DNA of 64,000 bases from Oscillospiraceae bacterium (lineage in GTDB: Bacteria; Bacillota; Clostridia; Saccharofermentanales; Saccharofermentanaceae). The notes under the pieces are model-generated. The model did no database searches and was not told the origin of the DNA. It was given only the letters and a program-made list of their open reading frames with translations. This document shows, one piece after another, positions 9,630 to 19,805 of the stretch; the stretch's first letter is position 1; every line of letters starts with the position of its first letter. The translations under genes were made by a program, and so were the position numbers. Where the stretch lies: NCBI GenBank assembly GCA_902802325.1, contig CADCLV010000010.1, positions 31,703-95,702 on the forward strand. The letters are read 5' to 3'.

Positions 9630-10124
9630 ATGAAATCAATGAAAAAGGTTTTGGCTGTGGTTCTTGTTAGTGCGATGGGACTTTCTCTCGCTGCCTGCGG
9701 TGGCAAAAAGGCGAAGAAACTCACTGCCAAAGAATTCAAGAAGGCCATGAAGGCAGAAGACTATTCTGTCGAGGAAGGCGATGACGATGACTACGAAGAG
9801 TACCTGATCGCTGTTGATGAGGATAAAGAGATCCAGGTCAACTACTATCTGTTCGAAGATTCGGATGCTGCCAAGGATTATTTCGATGAAGGCATTGAAG
9901 CCATGGAGGATTGGCAGGATGAGGATGATCTGGATGGTTCCGTAAAAAAGAGCGGATCCAAGTTCGTTGCTGATCTTTCCGGTGAAGATGATGACGGCGA
10001 TGAGGGCGGTATCTACCTCGTATGTGTACGTTCTGGTGAGATGGTAATTACGGCTACCACATATGAAACAGATAGCAAGACCAAAAAGAAGGTCGATTCG
10101 ATCATCGATACTCTCTGCTATTAA
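9630..10124 (+). CDS. Small secreted lipoprotein, copy 1 of a tandem pair
   Basis: 164 aa from the ATG at 9630 with GAGAAGGAGT upstream. A signal peptide ends in a clear lipobox (LAAC, C23), so the mature protein is expected to be lipid-anchored outside the membrane. The mature part opens with KKLTAKEFKKAMKAEDYS and is strongly acidic (runs of D and E near residues 50-60 and 115-130). It shares this opening, length and overall pattern with the next gene, so the two arose by duplication. No recognised domain; function unknown. Confidence 0.8.
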   Translation: MKSMKKVLAVVLVSAMGLSLAACGGKKAKKLTAKEFKKAMKAEDYSVEEGDDDDYEEYLIAVDEDKEIQVNYYLFEDSDAAKDYFDEGIEAMEDWQDEDDLDGSVKKSGSKFVADLSGEDDDGDEGGIYLVCVRSGEMVITATTYETDSKTKKKVDSIIDTLCY

Positions 10125-10181
10125 TTTTTGAATGTAACGGTAAGAAAGCAAAAAAGTAAAAGAAGTATAAGGAGAAAAAAG

Positions 10182-10664
10182 ATGAAAGCAACTATGAAAA
10201 AAGTACTGGCAACCGTTCTCGTATGCGCAATGGCGCTTCCTCTGGCAGCCTGCGGCAGCAAGGTGAAGAAGATCACTGCAAAGGAATTCAAGAAGACCAT
10301 GAAGGCAGAGGATTATCGCTGTGTAGATGGCAGCGGCAAGAAGTATAAGGATATGGTCACTGCCACAAGTGAAGAAGGTGACATTCAGGTTATCTACTAT
10401 CTGTTCAAGGATGCCGATAAGGCCAAAGATGAATTCGATGATGTTTATGACAAGATGAAGGACATGAAGGACGAGGAAGATCTGGACGGCTCCATCAAGA
10501 AGAGCGGAAACAAGATCACAGCAAATATCTATGATGATGACGATCACGCGATGTATGTTGTATGCGTCAGAAACGGCGAAATGATCATCAACGCGATGGC
10601 CAGAGACAATGATAAGTCTACCGTCAAGGAAGTGGATGAAATCATTAAAAAGCTGGTAGGCTGA
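10182..10664 (+). CDS. Small secreted lipoprotein, copy 2 of a tandem pair
   Basis: 160 aa from the ATG at 10182, preceded by AAGGAGAAAAAAG. The lipobox is LAAC with C24. The mature region starts KKITAKEFKKTMKAEDY, almost the same as copy 1, and a shared Q-V-x-YYLF segment and a V-x-SGEM/NGEM-type strand near the end confirm paralogy. It lies 57 bp after copy 1 with no terminator between, so both are probably co-transcribed. A terminator follows. Function unknown. Confidence 0.8.
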   Translation: MKATMKKVLATVLVCAMALPLAACGSKVKKITAKEFKKTMKAEDYRCVDGSGKKYKDMVTATSEEGDIQVIYYLFKDADKAKDEFDDVYDKMKDMKDEEDLDGSIKKSGNKITANIYDDDDHAMYVVCVRNGEMIINAMARDNDKSTVKEVDEIIKKLVG

Positions 10665-10711
10665 TCTTAAAGCCCAAGAGGACGAGATGATCTCATCTCC
10701 CAAAACAGCAT

Positions 10712-10748
10712 GAGAAGACCGTTCCGGAAGATCCGGGACGGTCTTTTT
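10712..10748 (+). terminator. Terminator after the lipoprotein pair
   Basis: AGACCGTTCCGG and TCCGGGACGGTCT form a stem followed by TTTTT. Confidence 0.85.
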
Positions 10749-10798
10749 GACGGAAAAATCGGGATGTTACGGTTTTTTGGCATTTTTTGAAATCCCTG

Positions 10799-10827
10799 TT
10801 GTCAAGAATGGGGATGGGTGCTATACT
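10799..10827 (+). promoter_or_regulatory. str operon promoter
   Basis: TTGTCA (10799-10804), 17 nt, TATACT (10822-10827), about 75 nt upstream of rpsL. Confidence 0.7.
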
Positions 10828-10902
10828 TAATTGCCCGACAAAGAGGCGTTTCTTTTTGTGCGCCATTTTGCCGAGACTAAATTTTTGAAAGGAGATGTAT
10901 TG

Positions 10903-11331
10903 ATGCCTACGTTCAACCAACTGGTAAAGTCCGGCAGAACTTCGAAGACATATAAGTCTTCCTCTAAAGCTCTTCAGTCTGGACTGAATACCTTGCGCAA
11001 GCAGGAAACAGACGTTTCTTCCCCGCAAAAGCGTGGTGTGTGCACTGTTGTTAAGACCGTAACTCCGAAGAAGCCGAACTCTGCTTTGAGAAAGGTTGCA
11101 AGAGTACGTCTGACAAATGGCTACGAAGTAACTGCATATATTCCGGGAATCGGACACAATCTGCAGGAGCACTCCGTTGTATTGATCCGTGGCGGACGTG
11201 TTAAGGACCTTCCTGGTGTTCGTTATCACATCGTTCGCGGTACTCTGGATACAGCCGGTGTTGCCAATCGTCAGCAGGGCCGTTCCAAGTACGGTGCGAA
11301 GAAGCCGAAGGCCGCTAAGGTAAAGAAGTAA
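10903..11331 (+). CDS. rpsL: 30S ribosomal protein S12
   Basis: 142 aa from the ATG at 10903 (MPTFNQLV) behind GAAAGGAGATG; in-frame codons upstream have no support. It is a decoding-site protein of the small subunit. The family hallmarks [19 protein letters not shown] and [13 protein letters not shown] are intact, including the lysines known as streptomycin-resistance positions. First gene of the str operon rpsL-rpsG-fusA-tuf. Codon use is biased toward CGT, GGT and GTT, as expected for high expression. Confidence 0.98.
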   Translation: MPTFNQLVKSGRTSKTYKSSSKALQSGLNTLRKQETDVSSPQKRGVCTVVKTVTPKKPNSALRKVARVRLTNGYEVTAYIPGIGHNLQEHSVVLIRGGRVKDLPGVRYHIVRGTLDTAGVANRQQGRSKYGAKKPKAAKVKK

Positions 11332-11460
11332 TTCTTTATTTCCTGCGGTTGGACAGATTAAGTTGTCAGTACACTGTCTATATAGGGGACATGCTACTGG
11401 CGCTGACACGGTCCAAAAAGAACAAGATTTTTACGTGAGTACCTATGGTTTCAGTACTAG

Positions 11461-11961
<501 letters not shown>

Positions 11962-11985
11962 GTTGATGAAGGAGCAAGTGACACG

Positions 11986-14055
11986 ATGAATAAAAGAGAG
12001 TATTCACTCGAAAACACAAGAAATATCGGTATCATGGCTCACATCGACGCTGGTAAAACAACGACTACCGAAAGAATTCTGTACTACACGGGTATCAACC
12101 GTAAGATGGGTGAGGTTCATGAGGGTGCCGCTACCATGGACTGGATGGTTCAGGAGCAGGAGCGTGGTATCACGATCACCTCTGCTGCTACAACAGCTCC
12201 TTGGAAGGGTCACCGTATCAACATCATCGACACCCCCGGTCACGTTGACTTTACTGTAGAAGTAGAGCGTTCCCTGCGTGTTCTCGACGGTGCGGTTACA
12301 GTAATGTCCGCCCGTGGTGGTGTTGAGCCCCAGACCGAGACCGTTTGGAGACAGGCTGAGCATTACGGTGTTCCGCGTATGGTATACGTCAATAAGATGG
12401 ATATCCTGGGTGCGGATTTCTTCCACGTAATCGACATGATCAAAGACCGTCTGAAGAGCAACGCGGTTGCTATTCAGATCCCGATCGGCAAGGAAGACAG
12501 CTTTGCAGGTATTATCGACCTGATGACTCTCCGTGCCGAGGTCTACACAAGTGAAGACGGTATGCAGTACGAGGACCGTGAGGTTCCGGAAGATATGGTC
12601 GAGTTCGTAAATCAGAAGCGTGAGGAGATGGTGGAAGCCATCGCCGAGACCGATGAAGAGCTCACCATGAAGTTCCTCGAGGGTGAAGAGATCTCCGTTG
12701 ACGAACTGAAGGCTGCACTCCGTAAGGCGACATGTGCTTGTAAGATGATCCCGGTTATCTGCGGTACTTCTCTTAGAAATAAGGGCGTACAGATGATGCT
12801 GGATGCGATCGTTGACTACATGCCGTCCCCGCTGGATATTCCGGCAATCAAGGGTGTTAACCCGGATACTGAAGAAGAAGAAGAGCGTCCGGCTTCGGAT
12901 GAAGGTCCGTTTGCTGCACTGGCGTTCAAGATCATGACTGACCCGTTCGTTGGTAAGTTGTGCTTCTTCCGTGTTTATTCTGGTGTTCTGGAAGCAGGTT
13001 CCTATGTTTCCAATGCGACAAAGGGTAAGAAAGAGCGTATCGGACGTATTCTCCAGATGCACGCTAACGACCGTAAGGAAATCTCCGAAGTATTCTCCGG
13101 TGATATCGCGGCTGCAGTTGGTCTGAAGGATACCACAACCGGTGACACGCTCTGTGATGACGATCATCCGATCATCCTCGAGTCCATGGAATTCCCGGAG
13201 CCGGTTATCGAAGTTGCTATCGAGCCGAAGTCCAGAGCTTCCCAGGAGAAGATGATCGTGGCTCTTCAGAAGCTTGCTGAAGAAGACCCGACATTCCGTA
13301 CATTTACAAACCAGGAGACAGGACAAACGATCATTGCCGGTATGGGTGAGCTTCACCTCGACATCATCGTTGACCGTCTCTTCCGTGAGTTCAAGGTTGA
13401 AGCGAACGTAGGTGCCCCGCAGGTATCCTATAAGGAAACAATCAGAAAGCCTGTCCGTGCAGAAGGACGTTTCGTACGTCAGTCCGGTGGTCATGGTCAG
13501 TATGGTCATTGTATCCTCGAGCTCGAGCCTCAGGAGCCGGGTAAGGGTTACGAATTCGTCAACGCAACCGTTGGTGGTTCTATCCCGAAGGAATTCATCG
13601 GCCCGATCGATGCAGGTGTTCAGGAAGCTATGCAGAGCGGTGTACTCGGCGGCTATCCGGTAGTAGACGTTAAGGTAACTGTCGTAGACGGTTCTTACCA
13701 CGAAGTCGACTCTTCCGAAATGGCCTTTAAGATCGCCGGTTCTATGGGCTTCAAGGAAGGTATGAAGAAGGCAGATCCTGTTCTTCTCGAGCCTATCATG
13801 CGTGTTGACGTCGAAGTTCCGGATGATTACATGGGTGACGTTATCGGTGGCCTCAATGCCCGTCGTGGTGTTGTTAAGGGTATCGAAGGACTCAACGGCA
13901 CACAGAAGATCCAGGCTGAAGTTCCGCTTTCCAACATGTTCGGTTATGCGACAGCTCTCCGTTCTACAACACAGGGTCGTGGTACCTTCGTAATGCAGAT
14001 CGGTCACTTCGCTGAAACTCCGAAGAACATTATGGAGACAATCCTCAAGAAGTAA
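11986..14055 (+). CDS. fusA: Elongation factor G
   Basis: 689 aa GTPase that drives ribosomal translocation. The G1 motif [14 protein letters not shown] switch, DTPGHVDF and NKMD are present near the N-terminus, followed by EF-G domains II-V ending in the conserved [10 protein letters not shown] region. The length is normal. ATG with AAGGAGC upstream, 24 bp after rpsG. Strong highly-expressed codon bias. A long reading frame on the opposite strand is a by-product of that bias. Confidence 0.98.
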   Translation: MNKREYSLENTRNIGIMAHIDAGKTTTTERILYYTGINRKMGEVHEGAATMDWMVQEQERGITITSAATTAPWKGHRINIIDTPGHVDFTVEVERSLRVLDGAVTVMSARGGVEPQTETVWRQAEHYGVPRMVYVNKMDILGADFFHVIDMIKDRLKSNAVAIQIPIGKEDSFAGIIDLMTLRAEVYTSEDGMQYEDREVPEDMVEFVNQKREEMVEAIAETDEELTMKFLEGEEISVDELKAALRKATCACKMIPVICGTSLRNKGVQMMLDAIVDYMPSPLDIPAIKGVNPDTEEEEERPASDEGPFAALAFKIMTDPFVGKLCFFRVYSGVLEAGSYVSNATKGKKERIGRILQMHANDRKEISEVFSGDIAAAVGLKDTTTGDTLCDDDHPIILESMEFPEPVIEVAIEPKSRASQEKMIVALQKLAEEDPTFRTFTNQETGQTIIAGMGELHLDIIVDRLFREFKVEANVGAPQVSYKETIRKPVRAEGRFVRQSGGHGQYGHCILELEPQEPGKGYEFVNATVGGSIPKEFIGPIDAGVQEAMQSGVLGGYPVVDVKVTVVDGSYHEVDSSEMAFKIAGSMGFKEGMKKADPVLLEPIMRVDVEVPDDYMGDVIGGLNARRGVVKGIEGLNGTQKIQAEVPLSNMFGYATALRSTTQGRGTFVMQIGHFAETPKNIMETILKK

Positions 14056-14092
14056 TTTTTGAGGGAAAACAAGGCTTCTTGTCATTTGCATC

Positions 14093-14120
14093 TTGCGATT
14101 ATGAAAAATCATAGTAAAAT
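14093..14120 (+). promoter_or_regulatory. tuf: Possible internal tuf promoter
   Basis: TTGCGA (14093-14098), 16 nt, TAAAAT (14115-14120) in the 138-bp gap between fusA and tuf. Confidence 0.4.
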
Positions 14121-14193
14121 AGATGTATCTGACGCTCGGAAGCGAAAAAAGAAATTATCAGCAGAATAATGCTGAATAAGGAGGAAATTTTAA

Positions 14194-15396
14194 ATGGCAA
14201 AGGCAAAATTTGAAAGAACTAAGCCGCACGTTAACATCGGTACCATTGGTCACGTTGACCACGGCAAGACTTCTCTTACAGCTGCTATCACGAAGGTTCT
14301 GTCCTTCCAGGGTAAGGCACAGTATGAGGCTTACGGCGATATCGATAAGGCTCCGGAAGAAAGAGCTCGTGGTATCACGATCAACACAGCTCACGTTGAG
14401 TACGAGACAGATGCTCGTCACTACGCTCACGTTGACTGCCCCGGCCATGCCGACTATATCAAGAACATGATCACAGGTGCTGCTCAGATGGACGGTGCTA
14501 TCCTCGTAGTATCCGCTGCTGATGGCCCGATGCCTCAGACACGTGAGCACATCCTGCTCGCTCGTCAGGTAGGTGTTCCTTACATCGTAGTATTCATGAA
14601 CAAGTGCGATCAGGTTGACGATGAAGAGCTCCTCGAGCTTGTTGAGATGGACATCCGTGATCTTCTCAACCAGTATGATTTCCCGGGCGACGATACACCG
14701 ATCATCCGCGGTTCTGCTCTGAAGGCTCTGGAGTCCACATCTACAGATGTTAACGCTCCTGAGTATGCTCCGATCCTTGAGCTCATGAAGGCTGTAGACG
14801 AGTTCATCGCTACACCTGCTCGTCCGACAGACCTCCCGTTCCTGATGCCTGTTGAGGACGTATTCACAATCACAGGTCGTGGTACAGTTGCTACCGGCCG
14901 TCTCGAGCGTGGTATCATCAAAGTTGGTGACGCTGCTGAGATCGTTGGTCTCCAGGATGAGCCGAAGGGCACAACAATCACTGGTGTTGAGATGTTCCAC
15001 AAGCTGCTGGATCAGGCTGAGGCTGGTGATAACATCGGTGCTCTCCTCCGTGGTATCGACCGTAAGGAAGTTGAGCGTGGTCAGGTTCTGGCTAAGCCGG
15101 GTACAATCACACCTCACACAAAGTTCACAGGTCAAGTTTACGTTCTGACACACGACGAAGGTGGCCGTCATAAGCCTTTCTTCAATGGTTATCGTCCGCA
15201 GTTCTACTTCAGAACAACAGACGTTACCGGTGTTGCTCACCTTCCGGAAGGCACAGAAATGTGCATGCCTGGTGACCACGTAACCATCACTGTTGAGCTC
15301 ATCACTCCTATCGCTATGGAGCAGGGCCTCAAGTTCGCTATCCGTGAGGGTGGCCGTACAGTTGGTGCTGGTACTGTTGCTACAATCATCGAGTAA
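14194..15396 (+). CDS. tuf: Elongation factor Tu
   Basis: 400 aa GTPase delivering aminoacyl-tRNA to the ribosome. Motifs: [25 protein letters not shown], and the C-terminal barrel domains with HTKF and FRTTDVTG. The start [20 protein letters not shown] is canonical and is preceded by AAGGAGG. Last gene of the str operon, with a strong terminator after it. No second tuf copy in this window. Confidence 0.98.
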   Translation: MAKAKFERTKPHVNIGTIGHVDHGKTSLTAAITKVLSFQGKAQYEAYGDIDKAPEERARGITINTAHVEYETDARHYAHVDCPGHADYIKNMITGAAQMDGAILVVSAADGPMPQTREHILLARQVGVPYIVVFMNKCDQVDDEELLELVEMDIRDLLNQYDFPGDDTPIIRGSALKALESTSTDVNAPEYAPILELMKAVDEFIATPARPTDLPFLMPVEDVFTITGRGTVATGRLERGIIKVGDAAEIVGLQDEPKGTTITGVEMFHKLLDQAEAGDNIGALLRGIDRKEVERGQVLAKPGTITPHTKFTGQVYVLTHDEGGRHKPFFNGYRPQFYFRTTDVTGVAHLPEGTEMCMPGDHVTITVELITPIAMEQGLKFAIREGGRTVGAGTVATIIE

Positions 15397-15430
15397 TTCG
15401 ATCCTAAAGTAGATCAAACAAGCTATTTCA

Positions 15431-15466
15431 AAGAGCTTCGGGATTCCGATCCCGGAGCTCTTTTCT
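15431..15466 (+). terminator. Terminator after tuf
   Basis: AAGAGCTTCGGGAT and ATCCCGGAGCTCTT pair with a short loop, followed by TTTT. Confidence 0.85.
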
Positions 15467-15491
15467 TTCCAAGGAGAGACAACTGAAGTGA

Positions 15492-15497
15492 TATAAT
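15492..15497 (+). promoter_or_regulatory. -10 element before the first HTH gene
   Basis: Perfect TATAAT about 48 nt upstream of the start codon. The -35 is not clear. Confidence 0.4.
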
Positions 15498-15544
15498 TAG
15501 ACTGTACGCAGTAAGAGCCTTCAGAACTATTTGGAGTAAAGCAT

Positions 15545-15964
15545 ATGGTTGGAGATCAAATACGAAAATATCGTATAAGTCAAGATATAACTCAGATGAA
15601 GCTAGCTCAGAAAATGGGGATTTCCAGACAAACACTTAGCAAAATCGAAACAAATAAGCAGCCTGTCACGGAAGACATGATTCATAGAGCGGCCGAAGCA
15701 TTACATGTGAACTATCATGTTTTAATTGAGTCGGATATGGTTCATAATGGGAAATTTTGGAACGAAACGGTTGATAGAATTTCGCAGGCAACAAAGGCTA
15801 TTCATGAGAAGACAGCTGAGTTGGGAGAAAGTGACATTGCAATCGATAATGAAAAATATGAGAGAAAAATGCGGATGATTAGAAACAGGCTAATAGTCAT
15901 TTTCTGCATTTTGTTTTTGGTGGAAATTATATATTTTTTGGTGATTGATATGTGTAATCGGTGA
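15545..15964 (+). CDS. Membrane-anchored XRE-family HTH protein 1
   Basis: 139 aa. Residues ~4-58 form a Cro/CI-type helix-turn-helix (QMKLAQKMGISRQTLSKIE), followed by a polar linker and one C-terminal transmembrane helix (~113-135, IVIFCILFLVEIIYFLVI). The DNA-binding domain would face the cytoplasm with the protein tethered to the membrane, an arrangement seen in signal-responsive regulators. The next HTH gene begins 13 bp later, so they are likely co-transcribed. Base composition is clearly AT-richer than the flanking str operon, suggesting acquisition. Confidence 0.8.
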   Translation: MVGDQIRKYRISQDITQMKLAQKMGISRQTLSKIETNKQPVTEDMIHRAAEALHVNYHVLIESDMVHNGKFWNETVDRISQATKAIHEKTAELGESDIAIDNEKYERKMRMIRNRLIVIFCILFLVEIIYFLVIDMCNR

Positions 15965-15977
15965 TTGGGACAGGAAA

Positions 15978-16508
15978 ATGTGTATTGAAGTACCATCTGT
16001 AATTGGTAAGAATATTAGAAGATATAGAATACTCAAGTCAATGACACAGGAGGAACTCGGTGTTGCAATATACTCATGCCGCAGTACAGTATCCTTGTGG
16101 GAAAGAGGCGAAAAAGAGCCAAGTGAAGACGAAATTAAGCGAATCGCCCAAGTTCTTGGTATCGATATTTGCGACCTCTTGTCCGAAGAATTATCAGAAA
16201 AGAGTGGGAATAATGATGATTGTCCGACGATGATGATAAAAATCGAAGAGTCAATAGGACAAATCGAGGGTGCTCGGCAGGAATCGTCGGAAGCAATAAC
16301 ATATATTATCGATCAACTTCAGCAGGTGACCCAGCGCAATGCTCTGAGAAAAAAGTATCAAAAAGAAATCATATGTGTGATTCTGATAGGAATAAGTATC
16401 CTCCTTGCAATTTTTATTCTATATCTGATGCATGTGAATAAACCAGACTCTCGAGGCAACTTAAGAGAAGGTTCACTCGTGATAGAAGTCTCGAGAGAAT
16501 CACAGTAA
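15978..16508 (+). CDS. Membrane-anchored XRE-family HTH protein 2
   Basis: 176 aa from the ATG at 15978, behind GACAGGAAA. An XRE helix-turn-helix covers residues ~8-62 (TQEELGVAIYSCRSTVSLWERG), then a hydrophilic, possibly coiled segment (~70-130) and a single membrane helix (~137-158). It has the same architecture as the preceding protein but little sequence identity, so the pair may act together at the membrane. AT-rich codon use. A perfect 15-bp inverted repeat lies just downstream. Confidence 0.8.
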   Translation: MCIEVPSVIGKNIRRYRILKSMTQEELGVAIYSCRSTVSLWERGEKEPSEDEIKRIAQVLGIDICDLLSEELSEKSGNNDDCPTMMIKIEESIGQIEGARQESSEAITYIIDQLQQVTQRNALRKKYQKEIICVILIGISILLAIFILYLMHVNKPDSRGNLREGSLVIEVSRESQ

Positions 16509-16530
16509 ATAATCAAACGATTGCTGAAAA

Positions 16531-16567
16531 AATGCATGATGTAAAGCAAAATTTTACATCATGCATT
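16531..16567. repeat. Perfect 15-bp inverted repeat
   Basis: Arms 16531-16545 and 16553-16567 (AATGCATGATGTAAA and complement) with a 7-nt loop. Read on the minus strand it is followed by six T, so it could terminate leftward transcription; on the plus strand no T-run follows. It could also be an operator for the adjacent HTH proteins. Confidence 0.6.
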
Positions 16568-16611
16568 CGCTCTATGTTACCCCGATAATGTAGACTAAAC
16601 AAAAACATGAT

Positions 16612-16647
16612 TCGGTAGCATGCTTGTCTAAACTGCTACCGATTTTT
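16612..16647 (+). terminator. Terminator after the HTH pair
   Basis: TCGGTAGCA (16612-16620) and TGCTACCGA (16634-16642) followed by TTTTT. Confidence 0.8.
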
Positions 16648-16674
16648 GATATTATTTGGTAGAGGTGATAATCG

Positions 16675-18797
16675 ATGAGAAGGCGAGTTGCAACAATTCT
16701 TTGTGCTATGTTTCTTTCTTCATTCCTTTCCAGTGCCTGTGGAAAGAAAAAAGATAAAAGAGTGACCAAAGTTACGGAGGCGGCTGCGGTTTACAATAGT
16801 TCGTTTTTCTCAATTCCGGAAAAAGAAGGGTATAACGCTTTTCTTTCTAATGTATTTCTGGACAATGAAGATTTTTGTGTAACTGTATTCTATTCAAATC
16901 AGAAAGAGGGGCAGAATCACACAGATATATTTACGGTGAATGACAAGGGTGAAATAACTTATACGCTGGAGCTTCCTGGAAATCAATTGCCCGAGACTAT
17001 TATTTCGGATGAGTATGTATTTCTTGGTGTGCCAAGTAAAGAACTGGTCGGGGAAGATGCTGCGAAGAAAGCAGATTGTGTTGCAGTATTTATCGATAAG
17101 AAAACCGGTGAATTGAAAAAAACGGTGAAGCCGGACTTTGAAGCAGAGTCGATATCTCCCGTAGATAATGGGTTTGTCATTATCGGAAACAGAGATCTCG
17201 CCCAATATAGTTTGGATGGAACTTGCCTGAAGACTGTACATACGAAGTTCCCTATTGTGAGAAATACAAGGTAGACTTTGAGAATAAAAAATGTGATCAG
17301 AAGGTTTCACTTCGAGAAATGAGTCTGTTATCAGCTGTTGTGACAGGAAATCATGTATTTACCAACGAAGGTGAATATAGGATTGACATGACAAATCTGC
17401 GCATGCAGGAACTGGTGAATTGGAATAATATTGACATACGTCCTCCAAAGAAAGCCTTGCAGAATAAGCAGTATTTTGCAATGGATGATGATCGTTTTGC
17501 TTTGATGTATGAATATGATGAAAGGAATGTGGAACTTTTACTTCTATCACGAGATCCTTCGGAAAAGGCTTCTGAGAAGACGATAATCACAATAGGTGGA
17601 TGTAGAACCACTCAGGATATTTCATTACAGTGGTTAATATACCAATTTAATACTACGAATAAAGAATATCGCGCTGTAATTGACCGATACGATCGCTTTT
17701 TTGGTGGAAACGAGGAAGCGCTTCGCAAGGGCAGGCTGGAGATGGTCCAGTACTTTAATGACGGGAATGCCCCGGATATTTTCTATGGCAGTACGTTTGA
17801 TTATGAATATATGGGTAGGGCAGGAATGGTCTCGGACCTGAAGCCGTATCTTGACCGGTCTTCAGATACGATCGACTCGCTTACGGAAACTGCGAGAAAA
17901 CTGATGATCAATGAGGAAGGAAAGTGTTTTCAACTGTTTTCGTCTTACTGGCTGGATGGATACGTAGGCCTGGAAGAGAGTTTTCCAAACGGAAATGAAG
18001 TCAGTATTTTTGATGTTCATCAATTGGCTCTTGAAAAGTCGATACCGCCGTACTTAGGTACATACGAAACCGCAGATGATATTGTAAGTGTTGCTCTTAT
18101 GTATGATTTTCCAAGATTGTGGGGATTATATGATAAACAAAGAGTAATTACGGATGAAGATCTAAATAAATTAGTCGATACGGCTGTGGAGCTACAGAAG
18201 CTGATACCTCGAAGAGATGGAGTAGTGTCTGATATTTCGCTGAAAGATCAGTCTGTCTTGCTTCAGTCGGCAGTGATTAAAGATTATTACAGTTTTGCTC
18301 GGATCGAAGAGCGGGCCGGTAGCCCAATTGTCTATGTGGGTTTTCCAAGTGTGGATGGTTCAGCACACCCGGCTATTCCAAGTTGCCAGATGGCGATGTC
18401 ATCTGCTACAAATTATCCGGACAAGTGCTGGGAACTGATGAGTGGCATTTTTTCTGAGGAAATTCAGAAAATAACTTCTATTGACCAGGGTGGTGCCGCC
18501 CCAATCAATCAAAAGGTAATGGATATGATTTGCCAGGCTTTGATGAAACCTGACGAGGTCGAGGATGAAGTAATCAAAAGTCTTGTGCAGAATAAGACTC
18601 CGGCGAAAAAGGAAATTATAGAATCATATTTAAAGGCGGTATATTCAGCAGATGTCATTTTCATTGAAGATAGACGGCTTCTTTTCTTGATTGAAGATGA
18701 AGTCCAGACTTACTACTCGCAGAACCGATCCTATGAACAGATTGCCAAGTCGCTGGAGGAACGGTTGGACTTATTTGCCCAGGAAAACTATGGATAG
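16675..18797 (+). pseudogene. Frameshifted extracellular solute-binding lipoprotein
   Basis: Two overlapping frames together encode one ~707-aa protein related to the intact lipoproteins at 47001 and 49593. Part 1 (16675-17274) has a signal peptide with a lipobox-like SSAC and a probable beta-propeller-type region. Part 2 (from about 17223) restores homology with a VNWNNIDI segment matching MNWDSTDV/LNWNSTDV of the paralogues, then a family-1 solute-binding domain with DGNAPDIFYG in place of the paralogues' GSGPDILLN. The frame moves from position 1 to position 0 modulo 3 between about 17223 and 17272, consistent with loss of one base. No slippery heptamer is visible, so programmed frameshifting is unlikely. 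It may be decay or a sequencing error. RBS AGAGGTGAT precedes the ATG. Confidence 0.75.
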
Positions 18798-18823
18798 TAT
18801 TCCGTTGAATACGTTGCTGCTTC

Positions 18824-18855
18824 AAAGAACTATGGAGTCTTCCGTAGTTCTTTTT
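18824..18855 (+). terminator. Terminator after the broken binding-protein gene
   Basis: AAAGAACTATGGA and TCCGTAGTTCTTT with a 4-nt loop and one G-T pair, followed by T residues. A TATAAT at 18859-18864 right after it could start the next transcript. Confidence 0.85.
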
Positions 18856-18893
18856 GTATATAATGTGTATGAGATATATTTGCAGGAGAGAAT

Positions 18894-19766
18894 ATGGCAG
18901 AGGATAGTAAAAGGAAAAGAAAGTTTTCTTTCCCGTCCCTGACGCGGGGCAGAAAGATCGCGCTTCTTATTCTTGCGGTGATGCTGATACTGATCCTTCC
19001 GGGGCTGTATAACCGCCTGAAGATCGTGCGCTACAAGGTAGATTCACAGAAGGTAAACACGCCTGTACGGATCGTTCTGGTGACAGATCTTCATTCCTGT
19101 AAATATGGAAAAGAAGAGAAGGAATTGATCGAAGCGATCGAAAAAGAAAATCCGGACCTTCTGCTTTTAGGTGGAGATATCTTTGATGATAAGTTATCCA
19201 GTGACAATACAGAGGCATTTCTTTCCGGAATCAGCGGGAAATACCCCACCTACTATGTAACCGGAAATCATGAATACTGGTCCAGCAAAGAAGATTTCGA
19301 ATCTGACCTTCGGATATTGGAAAAGTACGGGATCACACGTCTTCGGGGGGAAGTGAAAGTGCTGGAGATCAATGGCAACAGCATCGCCGTCGCGGGTGTG
19401 GATGATCCGGACCTGTGGTATCATGAAGAAGGGGATTTTTATCAGCAGCTGCAGACTGTCACGCAGAATATTCCCCAGGATGCTTTTTCGATTTTACTGA
19501 CCCACAGGCCGGAACTCTATAAGACTTATCTGGGGCGCGGGTTTGATCTGGTACTGGCAGGCCATGCCCACGGAGGTCAGTGGCGGATCCCGGGAATACT
19601 GAACGGATTGTACGCACCGAATCAGGGGATATTCCCGAAATATGCAGGCGGCCGGTATTCGGACGGGGTGACCACAATGATCGTCAGCCGGGGACTGGCA
19701 AGAGAATCTACGCTGATCCCGCGAATCTATGACCGTCCGGAACTGGTCGTGATCGAAATCGAATAA
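18894..19766 (+). CDS. Metallophosphoesterase (YkuE-like), single membrane anchor
   Basis: 290 aa. One N-terminal membrane segment (~22-42) then a calcineurin-like domain with DLH, GGDIFDD, GNHEY, THRP and GHAHGGQ motifs, all metal-binding positions being present. It ends with a conserved SRGLARE-type strand typical of the YkuE group. It differs from the protein at 171-1292 by having a single-span anchor. GC content returns to the window norm here, marking the right edge of the AT-rich insert. The DUF218 gene follows after 39 bp and may be co-transcribed. Confidence 0.85.
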   Translation: MAEDSKRKRKFSFPSLTRGRKIALLILAVMLILILPGLYNRLKIVRYKVDSQKVNTPVRIVLVTDLHSCKYGKEEKELIEAIEKENPDLLLLGGDIFDDKLSSDNTEAFLSGISGKYPTYYVTGNHEYWSSKEDFESDLRILEKYGITRLRGEVKVLEINGNSIAVAGVDDPDLWYHEEGDFYQQLQTVTQNIPQDAFSILLTHRPELYKTYLGRGFDLVLAGHAHGGQWRIPGILNGLYAPNQGIFPKYAGGRYSDGVTTMIVSRGLARESTLIPRIYDRPELVVIEIE

Positions 19767-19805
19767 GAGGACATGAGGGCTGAGGAACGCGAAAAGAGGG
19801 GGATC

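Noticed and set aside
12004..14112. A 702-codon open frame on the minus strand opposite fusA, and similar long ones opposite tuf and pckA
   Set aside because: They arise from strong codon bias in highly expressed genes on the plus strand; no ribosome sites and no recognisable protein motifs.
17223..17274. Programmed -1 frameshift joining the two halves of the binding lipoprotein
   Set aside because: No X-XXY-YYZ slippery heptamer or downstream stem is visible, and intact paralogues use one frame.
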